DNA of 64,000 nucleotides. Origin: Juglans regia. Taxonomy: Eukaryota > Streptophyta > Magnoliopsida > Fagales > Juglandaceae. The DNA is taken from NCBI RefSeq assembly GCF_001411555.2, contig NC_049903.1, positions 33,166,145 to 33,230,144 of the forward strand, in the 5' to 3' direction. The notes beneath the pieces were generated by a model, which saw nothing but the letters and a program-made list of their open reading frames with translations, made no database searches and had not been told where the DNA came from. Positions 34,392-45,619 of this stretch are shown in pieces. Numbering within the stretch: position 1 is the stretch's first letter; each line of letters begins with the position of its first letter. Both the position numbers and the translations under genes were made by a program.

Positions 34392-36064
34392 CGTGAGGTG
34401 GCGTTAGGAAGAGGAAGGCGACGTGGGTTCTTGTCGAGGGAGGAGGGTGGGTTTCGTGAGATGCATGCAAAATTCAAATGGGAAGAGGAGAAAAACCAAC
34501 GATGATGCAAAACACATGAAAAATAAATAAATAAATAAATTCACGTAAGGTGTGCAACAGCTAAGATGTAGTTAATCTTATATATATAATATAATATAAT
34601 ATAATATATGATTCGAAACTAGGATTATATTAATCATTTATTAGTATAGTTAATTCCTTACTATTAAGGTATCGTGATCGTTTACTTTCTTTTAAAAACT
34701 GGAGTTAATTGAAATAATTTTTTGTAAGATAATAATAATAATAACAAAAGATTAATAATACAGGAAGCTTATAAGTTAGCTGTAGTTGATCTCGTCGCCA
34801 TATATATATGTATATAATATATATGGCTACATTCACGGTAAGTTTTATCCCATCGAACTTTCATTTAATTCATAATGTGTTTTCAAAATTAATAATTGCA
34901 TCAAAATGGACTCTCGAATTTTCAAAACTTACCAATCTCCCATTTCGTCTACTAGCAACGTCAAATCTAACGGAAATTCAATGCAAAAATGTAATTTTCA
35001 TCTAATTTATTATCATTGACTATATAAAATATAAAATAATATATGCTATCAATTAATAATAAATCATAAATCATTAACCATATATAAAATTATTTGATAC
35101 CTAAGTTGCAAGCAAGTATGAATAATCTATGTACACAATGAAATTATTTGATATTCATTAACCATATATAAATTAATAAAAAAATTATTTAAATTACTAA
35201 ATTAAAATTAAATGAATTATTAATGTGAATTATGAGACTAACTCATTAAAAAAATATTTTATTATAATTATATTTATGATGTTGATAGTTACTACTTACT
35301 AACTTAGACTTTACTTTTTAGTATGATTTATTATTAATAATATCATACATTTTATATATGGTTAATGATTTATGGTTTATTATTAATTATTAACATATAT
35401 TATTTTATATTTTATATGATCAATGATAATAAATTAGATAAAAATTATATTTTTACAATGAATGTTAGATTTGATACTGCTGGTATATGGAAGAAGAGAT
35501 TGGTAAGTTTTGAAAGTTCGAGAATCTATTTTAATGTAATTATTAGTTTTAAATGCACATTGTGAATTGAATGAAAGTTCGAAGGGATAAAATGTAATTA
35601 ATCCTTACCTTTAATTCAAGATATAAGACAACTCTTAAGTAAGTTTCAAAGCTGACAAGTTAGAAAAATTCATCAAAATACGAATCGATGCATGCATTCA
35701 ATTGCAATAGACTTCCTCTAAAAACCTCGATGAAAACATGCCACTCATTTCTATTTCCCATGCCTCCTAACTTTCATAATAGCAAAGAACTACCAGTCTC
35801 CAATGTTTTGTAATATTGTATTTAGATTCAACTACTTTGTACTCAAATTTTTTTAAGGTAATGACGTTCTATTAGAAGGGGAAAAAAAAACCTTCGTTCT
35901 CGGAATTCGAGGACAGTAATAATTGATCATTGTTATGGAGATTGGAGAAACCGCCTGCGAGCTCAAGGCATATTCTTGGGATCATTAATACAAAGTATTT
36001 AATATCAGATTCGGTGATTCTGTATGCACTGAACCATGCATATTGCATATATTATATATACATT

Positions 36065-36290
36065 GGACAAGGGCACTGCTATGATCCCGAATTCGGGATC
36101 TATTTTGTGTCCTGAATAAATTTTTTATTATTATTATTTTTTATGTATTTTTTTAATCATCATAAATATTTTAAAAAAAAATAAAAAAATTACAATATTA
36201 TTAAAAAAATATTTTTTTAATAATTCAATAATAATAAAAAAAAATTATATTCGGGACACATTCGGGCCCAAAACATTTTCCTAAGAAAAA
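36065..36290. mobile_element. MITE with CCCGAAT ends (copy 1)
   Basis: Left end TGATCCCGAATTCGGGATC...GTGTCCTGAAT and right end ATTCGGGACACATTCGGGCCCAAAACA are inverted relatives around an A/T-only interior. The same element recurs at 41547-41772 in copy 2. The target duplication is not clear. Confidence 0.5.
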
Positions 36291-36334
36291 AAAGTTAGCT
36301 ACCTTTAATTAATTCGTTACTGTCAGATCTTGAG

Positions 36335-36745
36335 CTTTTTTTTTTTTTTTTTAAGAATAAAAACAGAAGGAGGACCTCCGTGATTTATTGCAAATGACCC
36401 ATTCATTGCATAGTTCTTATTGCAAAGTTTTACTTTGTAATGGTAGGAGAAAACCATTACAAAGTTCTTATTACACCCAACAAAGTCAGTATCTAAGCAA
36501 AAACTACAGGCAAAAATACCAACAAATTCAATACTGAAAACCAACAAACACCAACAGAAAAAACAACCGTAAAACCATGGTTATACCATCCGAATAGTGG
36601 GGCACCCATATTTTTCCAGACGCATGATGCCTCTGAAGAGAGAAGGCAACTCCCGATTGAACCCTCACAACCTGCTAGTACCTTCCGCCCACAACCTTGC
36701 CAGATAGTCCGCAGATTTCAATATAAAAAACTCTACTTGCAATCG
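36335..36745 (-). mobile_element. LINE 3'-end fragment (copy 1)
   Basis: The T run at 36336-36352 is an inverted A tail. Upstream on the - strand a degraded RNase H tail reads ADYLARLWAEGTSRL, stop, ELPSLFRGIMRLEKYGCPTI. A 13-bp perfect hairpin (ACTTTGTAATGGT at 36432-36444 against its inverse at 36453-36465) sits in its 3' untranslated part. The counterpart in copy 2 is about 41817-42220, with a shorter T run of 12. Confidence 0.55.
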
Positions 36746-37315
36746 GCTGGGATAACCCTCACGTAACCGGTTGCATAAAAAATTTTATTTTTTCTCACCC
36801 TCTTATTTCGTTCCCTCTCTCTCTCTCTTCCTCAGTCGATCTCTCTCTCGATCTCTGTTCAGATTTGAAGTAAAAATTCATCAATCTCGACTAAAAATCC
36901 AGAAATGCGAACCATGCAAAAGGAAATAAATATGTTACATTAGCAAAATCATAAGAACTAAACATACCATCACCATTGAGAAATTAAATGCTATGAAATG
37001 AAATTAATTGTCACTGAAATTGTCAATTCAATTTTCCAGTGAAAGCTAGAAACAAATACCCAGTTCTACAAGTTTATCAGTTCAAAACAAATATCCAGGA
37101 AAAAAAAAATTCTATCTCACTCACTCGAGAAATTGGGCTGAAAAATTGGCCACAACTGTTTTTTCTTTAACGAGTGGGTGTGAAAAATTTTCTGCTGCAT
37201 CTACCATGATGTTTCCATGCTCTTTGAGAAGGGCTTTAAGAAATGCAATCAAAGCTCTGAGTTGCTTCGAATCAAGCCTGGAGGGTGAAAAAGATGAAGA
37301 TTGGGGCACAAGACA

Positions 37316-37535
37316 AAAGGTTTGGAGCACAAGACAAAATATAAAATTCTCATCTCATCTCATCTCATCATTATATTTTTTTCAAATCCTCATACAAAAT
37401 ATAATAAACAATTCAACTTTTTCAAATCCCAATACACATTTTTCAAATCTCAAAACAATAATAATATTAAAATATAATATTTTAAACTTCAAAACAAAAT
37501 ATAAAATTCTTATCTTACCCTCCAAACCTCCCCTG
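37316..37535. mobile_element. CTCATC-type MITE (copy 1, complete)
   Basis: Starts GGTTTGGAGCACAAG and ends CTTACCCTCCAAACCTCCCC, so the ends are inverted around GTTTGGAG / CTCCAAAC. The interior carries CTCATCTCATCTCATCATTA, AATTCAACTTTTTCAAATC and CAAAACAATAATAATATTAAA. The same signature recurs at 54850-55075, 55078-55258 (inverted), 56925-57065, 57640-57850 (weak) and 62990-63180. In copy 2 only the first 58 or so bases survive (42793-42850). Confidence 0.6.
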
Positions 37536-37890
37536 AGTAGTTAGAGAAGCTCCCATGATATTGTACGGATATCTAAAGATAAAAGAGAGAGAAAATAATG
37601 GTGGATCCCTCTCTTTTTGTTGGGTCTCTCATTTTATTTTAATCTAAAATATAAAATAAATAATTAAAAAAACAGCCGGTTGCTCCACGGTTTTCTTAGC
37701 CGGTTATCTGGCAGGATTGTTTCAATATATATAATCATATAAATATATATTGCTTTTTGGTTAGGATTTAATTAAGATGAGATGATGGTGCAGTATCACG
37801 ACGTACGTACTTGGATCGAGTAATCAAGGTTATACTCACAGTGACAATTAGCTGGTCATGTATATTTACAATTTAATGATTATATAATTA

Positions 37891-38238
37891 TCATATGAAT
37901 ATTTCTTTTTTTGGTTTGACAAGTGGAAGTCGGGTGAATGTATTTCGGCAGAAAAAGTGGAGAGGTTTCAGCATCCTGATTTGGAAGTTGCAGATGTTCC
38001 TGCGATCCAATTGGTTGGAATTTTCAACACCTCCATGCATGAGCTGGTAGGGACAAGATGACTGGAAAACTATGTATGGTCTAGAATCTACATCTTTGGC
38101 GATAAACGATGGGAATATTTCCTTTTGGACGTACATGATGAGCTTAATTCTAGAGATGTGACAATATTCTCTGAGAAATTCGATCCCCGCAAAATTTTCT
38201 TGACGAAAGGTGAGATCTAGTTTGTCATTAACCAGCAA
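37891..38238 (-). other. Unidentified 115-codon open frame (copy 1)
   Basis: An open frame of 115 aa on the - strand with no domain I recognise. It is present, with one residue difference at its end, at 43111-43458 in copy 2. The + strand of the same stretch is also coding-like (WEYFLLDVHDELNSRDVTIF, FSEKFDPRKIFLTKGEI) but has two stops. One of the two frames may be a pseudogene of a host gene; I cannot say which. Confidence 0.25.
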
Positions 38239-38526
38239 GTGGGATATTGGAGTAAATGGACCTGGTATATATAAAGCATCTTCCTCTCAAATATTCTCCA
38301 TCTAGCTTGAATCTTGATCATCTAGAAGTATTGTGTTGGGATTATATGATTATTCAATCTTCACATATATTATTGAGATCATCAGGTCATACTAATTAAT
38401 TAATAGCTTCGCGGATAATTCCTAGGACGGGAACAAATTATGGCGTTACTACTAGCTAGTGATAGATTTCATTACTTGGATGGATGCATCTTTAATTAGA
38501 GAGAATCAGAGATCCTTGCAGGAATC

Positions 38527-39300
38527 TCTCTCTCTCTCTCTCTCTCTTCTCTTAAGCAAGTAAGTATATTATAAATGAATTAAAAGATAACAGGATACAA
38601 AGTTTAATGGGATGGGAGTCCCCTATAGTATTTTCAAAGCTAATAGATACAACACGAGAAATAAGAAAAGAGAGATATGGAGCCAAAAATTTATCTTCCA
38701 TCCATTTCCTGTAAAGGGAAGTCGCTTGGAGTGATTTTTACATCGTATGATGAACTGACTATATAATAGTGCAGCTAAAAGTCACAGTGAAGAGTTGTGT
38801 GCTACATTTTATTAGTTTGGATTGGCTGAAATAGACTTTCATGACCACTTCAACTTGATCATTGGTTAGAGAAAACATAAATATAGGATAGTAGCAATCA
38901 AAAATTATGTCAAATTACCGGCAAAAGATCACCATTGGCTGTAGCGGCACGTGCAACTCACACGCCACTCTTAAGAGTGTAAGTGTAGTTCGGATCTAGA
39001 AGATCCGATGTTGCTGGTCCCAAGGGTGTCGCACGTGGTGGCATCAGGCTCTACAAGCACTGCACTTTTGAGCTGTTTTCTTCTGCCTTATGATAGATCA
39101 GCAGTTGGAGAGTCTGATGGTGGGGGCGCATGTCTGTCTGCAGATGCCGGAAGACAATAGATTAGTATATTTCGATGCTATGGACGAAAAATTAAAGGAA
39201 AAAAATAAAAAGACAACCTGAAACGGAAAACAGGTCTGGCAAAGTGGGAGGAGAGTAGGTGGGGCTGAAGCTCCAACCCCTGCCATTTGCCCAGTGAGCT
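38527..39300 (-). mobile_element. Non-coding retroposon, copy D (copy 1 of the 5-kb segment)
   Basis: On the - strand it begins near GGGGTTGGAGCTTCAGCCCC (39281-39262) and ends GGGGACTCCCATCCCATTAAAC...TACTTGCTTAAG near 38550, matching copy B at 23280-24200 at both ends. The A tail is replaced by a GA microsatellite (CT on the + strand, 38526-38548). No coding capacity. Confidence 0.55.
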
Positions 39301-39898
39301 GAGAGGAATCCCTGAGTGGCGGAGAGAGGCTTTTATAGCTAGAGAGAGAGATAGAGAAGCTTTATCTCCTAGCAGGAATCTAATCTCTATATATATAATT
39401 TTCAAACATTTTATTTGATAATATGATCATCGCTTCATCATTAAGCCACATATATGTACTTAATTCTCCCAATTAATTTTATTGCAATCATTTAAAAAGT
39501 TTTGATTTCTTACAAATATTAGTAATTATGTTTCTTCAAACAACCCTTTGGTATCGATTTATTTAGACCCTTCCATTAATCCACTTTTGAAAAAAACGTT
39601 TTGATTTCGACTTCAATCACAGGTACTTATATATAATTCATGATTTTTGTTTTTCTCGTATCCGGCCCACTGGAGTAGTTGGCCAGCTAGCCAGTGATCT
39701 TAATTTTTTTTTTTTTTGATGATGCCAGTGATCTTAATTGATGGAACAGGTTTGTCGTCGTACATAAAGATCATGTAATTAATGAAAACTACTACAAATT
39801 ATTAAGAGTGCTTTTATTAGATTAATCAAAGTTAAAATATAATTTTAATAAATGTAAGAAAAATTTAATTTTTAACTATTCTATTCACATAAATTTCT

Positions 39899-39998
39899 NN
39901 NNNNNNNNNNNNNNNNNNNNNNNNNNNNNNNNNNNNNNNNNNNNNNNNNNNNNNNNNNNNNNNNNNNNNNNNNNNNNNNNNNNNNNNNNNNNNNNNNN
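39899..39998. other. Assembly gap, exactly 100 N
   Basis: A run of 100 N, the conventional size for a gap of unknown length in scaffolding. It separates the two copies of the 5-kb segment. Confidence 0.99.
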
Positions 39999-42900
39999 TG
40001 AAAAATAAATAAATAAATAAATTCACGTAAGGTGTGCAACAGCTAAGATGTAGTTAATCTTATATATATAATATAATATAATATAATATATGATTCGAAA
40101 CTAGGATTATATTAATCATTTATTAGTATAGTTAATTCCTTACTATTAAGGTATCGTGATCGTTTACTTTCTTTTAAAAACTGGAGTTAATTGAAATAAT
40201 TTTTTGTAAGATAATAATAATAATAACAAAAGATTAATAATACAGGAAGCTTATAAGTTAGCTGTAGTTGATCTCGTCGCCATATATATATGTATATAAT
40301 ATATATGGCTACATTCACGGTAAGTTTTATCCCATCGAACTTTCATTTAATTCATAATGTGTTTTCAAAATTAATAATTGCATCAAAATGGACTCTCGAA
40401 TTTTCAAAACTTACCAATCTCCCATTTCGTCTACTAGCAACGTCAAATCTAACGGAAATTCAATGCAAAAATGTAATTTTCATCTAATTTATTATCATTG
40501 ACTATATAAAATATAAAATAATATATGCTATCAATTAATAATAAATCATAAATCATTAACCATATATAAAATTATTTGATACCTAAGTTGCAAGCAAGTA
40601 TGAATAATCTATGTACACAATGAAATTATTTGATATTCATTAACCATATATAAATTAATAAAAAAATTATTTAAATTACTAAATTAAAATTAAATGAATT
40701 ATTAATGTGAATTATGAGACTAACTCATTAAAAAAATATTTTATTATAATTATATTTATGATGTTGATAGTTACTACTTACTAACTTAGACTTTACTTTT
40801 TAGTATGATTTATTATTAATAATATCATACATTTTATATATGGTTAATGATTTATGGTTTATTATTAATTATTAACATATATTATTTTATATTTTATATG
40901 ATCAATGATAATAAATTAGATAAAAATTATATTTTTACAATGAATGTTAGATTTGATACTGCTGGTATATGGAAGAAGAGATTGGTAAGTTTTGAAAGTT
41001 CGAGAATCCATTTTAATGCAATTACTAGTTTTAAATGCACATTGTGAATTGAATGAAAGTTCGAAGGGATAAAATGTAATTAATCCTTACCTTTAATTCA
41101 AGATATAAGACAACTCTTAAGTAAGTTTCAAAGCTGACAAGTTAGAAAAATTCATCAAAATACGAATCGATGCATGCATTCAATTGCAATAGACTTCCTC
41201 TAAAAACCTCGATGAAAACATACCACTCATTTCTATTTCCCATGCCTCCTAACTTTCATAATAGCAAAGAACTACCAGTCTCCAATGTTTTGTAATATTG
41301 TATTTAGATTCAACTACTTTGTACTCAAATTTTTTTAAGGTAATGACGTTCTATTAGAAGGGGAAAAAAAAACCTTCGTTCTCGGAATTCGAGGACAGTA
41401 ATAATTGATCATTGTTATGGAGATTGGAGAAACCGCCTGCGAGCTCAAGGCATATTCTTGGGATCATTAATACAAAGTATTTAATATCAGATTCGGTGAT
41501 TCTGTATGCACTGAACCATGCATATTGCATATATTATATATACATTGGACAAGGGCACTGCTATGATCCCGAATTCGGGATCTATTTTGTGTCCTGAATA
41601 AATTTTTTATTATTATTATTTTTTATGTATTTTTTTAATCATCATAAATATTTTTAAAAAAAATAAAAAAATTACAATATTATTAAAAAAATATTTTTTT
41701 AATAATTCAATAATAATAAAAAAAAATTATATTCGGGACACATTCGGGCCCAAAACATTTTCCTAAGAAAAAAAAGTTAGCTACCTTTAATTAATTCGTT
41801 ACTGTCAGATCTTGAGCTTTTTTTTTTTTAAGAATAAAAACAGAAGGAGGACCTCCGTGATTTATTGCAAATGACCCATTCATTGCATAGTTCTTATTGC
41901 AAAGTTTTACTTTGTAATGGTAGGAGAAAACCATTACAAAGTTCTTATTACACCCAACAAAGTCAGTATCTAAGCAAAAACTACAGGCAAAAATACCAAC
42001 AAATTCAATACTGAAAACCAACAAACACCAACAGAAAAAACAACCGTAAAACCATGGTTATACCATCCGAATAGTGGGGCACCCATATTTTTCCAGACGC
42101 ATGATGCCTCTGAAGAGAGAAGGCAACTCCCGATTGAACCCTCACAACCTGCTAGTACCTTCCGCCCACAACCTTGCCAGATAGTCCGCAGATTTCAATA
42201 TAAAAAACTCTACTTGCAATCGGCTGGGGTAACCCTCACGTAATTGGTTGCATAAAAAATTTTATTTTTTCTCACCCTCTTATTTCGTTCCCTCTCTCTC
42301 TCTCTTCCTCAGTCGATCTCTCTCTCGATCTCTGTTCAGATTTGAAGTAAAAATTCATCAATCTCGACTAAAAATCCAGAAATGCGAACCATGCAAAAGG
42401 AAATAAATATGTTACATTAGCAAAATCATAAGAACTAAACATACCATCACCATTGAGAAATTAAATGCTATGAAATGAAATTAATTGTCACTGAAATTGT
42501 CAATTCAATTTTCCAGTGAAAGCTAGAAACAAATACCCAGTTCTACAAGTTTATCAGTTCAAAACAAATATCCAGGAAAAAAAAAATTATATCTCACTCA
42601 CTCGAGAAATTGGGCTGAAAAATTGGCCACAACTATTTTTTCTTTAACGAGTGGGTGTGAAAAATTTTCTGCTGCATCTACCATGATGTTTCCATGCTCT
42701 TTGAGAAGGGCTTTAAGAAATGCAATCAAAGCTCTGAGTTGCTTCGAATCAAGCCTGGAGGGTGAAAAAGATGAAGATTGGGGCACAAGACAAAAGGTTT
42801 GGAGCACAAGACAAAATATAAAATTCTCATCTCATCTCATCTCATCATTAAAAAATATAAAATATAAAATATAAAATAAATAATTAAAAAAACAGCCGGT

Positions 42901-45118
42901 TGCTCCACGGTTTTCTTAGCCGGTTATCTGGCAGGATTGTTTCAATATATATAATCATATAAATATATATTGCTTTTTGGTTAGGATTTAATTAAGATGA
43001 GATGATGGTGCAGTATCACGACGTACGTACTTGGATCGAGTAATCAAGGTTATACTCACAGTGACAATTAGCTGGTCATGTATATTTACAATTTAATGAT
43101 TATATAATTATCATACGAATATTTCTTTTTTTGGTTTGACAAGTGGAAGTCGGGTGAATGTATTTCGGCAGAAAAAGTGGAGAGGTTTCAGCATCCTGAT
43201 TTGGAAGTTGCAGATGTTCCTGCGATCCAATTGGTTGGAATTTTCAACACCTCCATGCATGAGCTGGTAGGGACAAGATGACTGGAAAACTATGTATGGT
43301 CTAGAATCTACATCTTTGGCGATAAACGATGGGAATATTTCCTTTTGGACGTACATGATGAGCTTAATTCTAGAGATGTGACAATATTCTCTGAGAAATT
43401 CGATCCCCGCAAAATTTTCTTGACGAAAGGTGAGATCTAGTTTGTCATTAACCAGCAAGTGGGATATTGGAGTAAATGGACCTGGTATATATAAAGCATC
43501 TTCCTCTCAAATATTCTCCATCTAGCTTGAATCTTGATCATCTAGAAGTATTGTGTTGGGATTATATGATTATTCAATCTTCACATATATTATTGAGATC
43601 ATCAGGTCATACTAATTAATTAATAGCTTCGCGGATAATTCCTAGGACGGGAACAAATTATGGCGTTACTACTAGCTAGTGATAGATTTCATTACTTGGA
43701 TGGATGCATCTTTAATTAGAGAGAATCAGAGATCCTTGCAGGAATCTCTCTCTCTCTCTCTCTCTCTTCTCTTAAGCAAGTAAGTATATTATAAATGAAT
43801 TAAAAGATAACAGGATACAAAGTTTAATGGGATGGGAGTCCCCTATAGTATTTTCAAAGCTAATAGATACAACACGAGAAATAAGAAAAGAGAGATATGG
43901 AGCCAAAAATTTATCTTCCATCCATTTCCTGTAAAGGGAAGTCGCTTGGAGTGATTTTTACATCGTATGATGAACTGACTATATAATAGTGCAGCTAAAA
44001 GTCACAGTGAAGAGTTGTGTGCTACATTTTATTAGTTTGGATTGGCTGAAATAGACTTTCATGACCACTTCAACTTGATCATTGGTTAGAGAAAACATAA
44101 ATATAGGATAGTAGCAATCAAAAATTATGTCAAATTACCGGCAAAAGATCACCATTGGCTGTAGCGGCACGTGCAACTCACACGCCACTCTTAAGAGTGT
44201 AAGTGTAGTTCGGATCTAGAAGATCCGATGTTGCTGGTCCCAAGGGTGTCGCACGTGGTGGCATCAGGCTCTACAAGCACTGCACTTTTGAGCTGTTTTC
44301 TTCTGCCTTATGATAGATCAGCAGTTGGAGAGTCTGATGGTGGGGGCGCATGTCTGTCTGCAGATGCCGGAAGACAATAGATTAGTATATTTCGATGCTA
44401 TGGACGAAAAATTAAAGGAAAAAAATAAAAAGACAACCTGAAACGGAAAACAGGTCTGGCAAAGTGGGAGGAGAGTAGGTGGGGCTGAAGCTCCAACCCC
44501 TGCCATTTGCCCAGTGAGCTGAGAGGAATCCCTGAGTGGCGGAGAGAGGCTTTTATAGCTAGAGAGAGAGATAGAGAAGCTTTATCTCCTAGCAGGAATC
44601 TAATCTCTATATATATAATTTTCAAACATTTTATTTGATAATATGATCATCGCTTCATCATTAAGCCACATATATGTACTTAATTCTCCCAATTAATTTT
44701 ATTGCAATCATTTAAAAAGTTTTGATTTCTTACAAATATTAGTAATTATGTTTCTTCAAACAACCCTTTGGTATCGATTTATTTAGACCCTTCCATTAAT
44801 CCACTTTTGAAAAAAACGTTTTGATTTCGACTTCAATCACAGGTACTTATATATAATTCATGATTTTTGTTTTTCTCGTATCCGGCCCACTGGAGTAGTT
44901 GGCCAGCTAGCCAGTGATCTTAATTTTTTTTTTTTTTGATGATGCCAGTGATCTTAATTGATGGAACAGGTTTGTCGTCGTACATAAAGATCATGTAATT
45001 AATGAAAACTACTACAAATTATTAAGAGTGCTTTTATTAGATTAATCAAAGTTAAAATATAATTTTAATAAATGTAAGAAAAATTTAATTTTTAACTATT
45101 CTATTCACATAAATTTCT
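39999..45118. repeat. 5-kb segment, copy 2 (starts at the N gap)
   Basis: Near-identical to 34517-39898 and begins at the first base after the gap. Differences seen include C for T at 41010, C for T at 41020, A for G at 41221, TTGG for CCGG near 42243, A for G at 42634 and C for T at 43115. About 260 bp of copy 1 (37374-37643) is replaced here by a short AT stretch at 42851-42885, which removes most of a MITE. Contents mirror copy 1: MITE 41547-41772, LINE tail 41817-42220, open frame 43111-43458, retroposon 43747-44520. Confidence 0.95.
43747..44520 (-). mobile_element. Non-coding retroposon, copy D' (copy 2 of the 5-kb segment)
   Basis: Same element as at 38527-39300, including the GA microsatellite in place of an A tail. 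Probably the other allele of the same insertion rather than a separate one. Confidence 0.55.
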
Positions 45119-45606
45119 ATATTGGAATAGCTATTTTTTCATTGTATAATAATAAAATAATATAAGATGAATTTGATTTTAATTATTCACATTAAATCTC
45201 CACATTAAATTATACATTTATTCATTATATAATAATGAATAACTAATAATTTCAAAAATATTTCATTTTTTAATTATTAATTTATTTAATTTTATCATAT
45301 TTTACTATTCTACTTATTATATGTTAATTATTAATCATGTTTTTATTAATTTAATATATCACTAATTCAAATTAATATATTAATTCTGATAAAATATGTG
45401 ATAGAAAGAAAGGGAGAGAGAAATAATTAATAAAATATGTATTTGATGTATGTACAGTAACCTTCAAATTTGAAAAAACTTTTAAAAGTCATTGTAGCTA
45501 AATTCTAAATATTTAGAATTTGACTAATCCAATGTGAGCATATTTTACTCTTTAATAGTTAAATACTCATTAGATTTAGCTTTTAGCTAATCCAATGAGA
45601 GTGTTC
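45026..45606. mobile_element. Tourist-like MITE, TAA target duplication
   Basis: TAA at 45023-45025 and 45607-45609 flank inverted ends: GAGTGCTTTTATTAGATTAATC on the left (loosely) and GCTAATCCAATGAGAGTGTTC on the right. A/T-rich, 581 bp. Copy 1 of the 5-kb segment has only the first 93 bases (39806-39898) before the gap. Confidence 0.55.
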
Positions 45607-45619
45607 TAAGGAGGGTCTT

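Larger units (their letters stand above)
34517..39898. repeat. 5-kb segment, copy 1 (ends at the N gap)
   Basis: 34517-39898 is repeated in the same orientation at 39999-45118. The offset is 5482 at the left and 5220 at the right; most of the change is one deletion of about 260 bp in copy 2. By eye there are only about a dozen base differences plus homopolymer length changes. Copy 1 runs straight into the 100-N gap at a point 93 bases inside a MITE that is complete in the other copy. Best read as the end of one contig overlapping the start of the next. No host gene is recognised inside. Confidence 0.95.

Noticed and set aside
34517..45118. Recent biological segmental duplication
   Set aside because: Both inner borders coincide with an exactly 100-N gap, one of them inside a MITE; allelic contig overlap explains this more simply.
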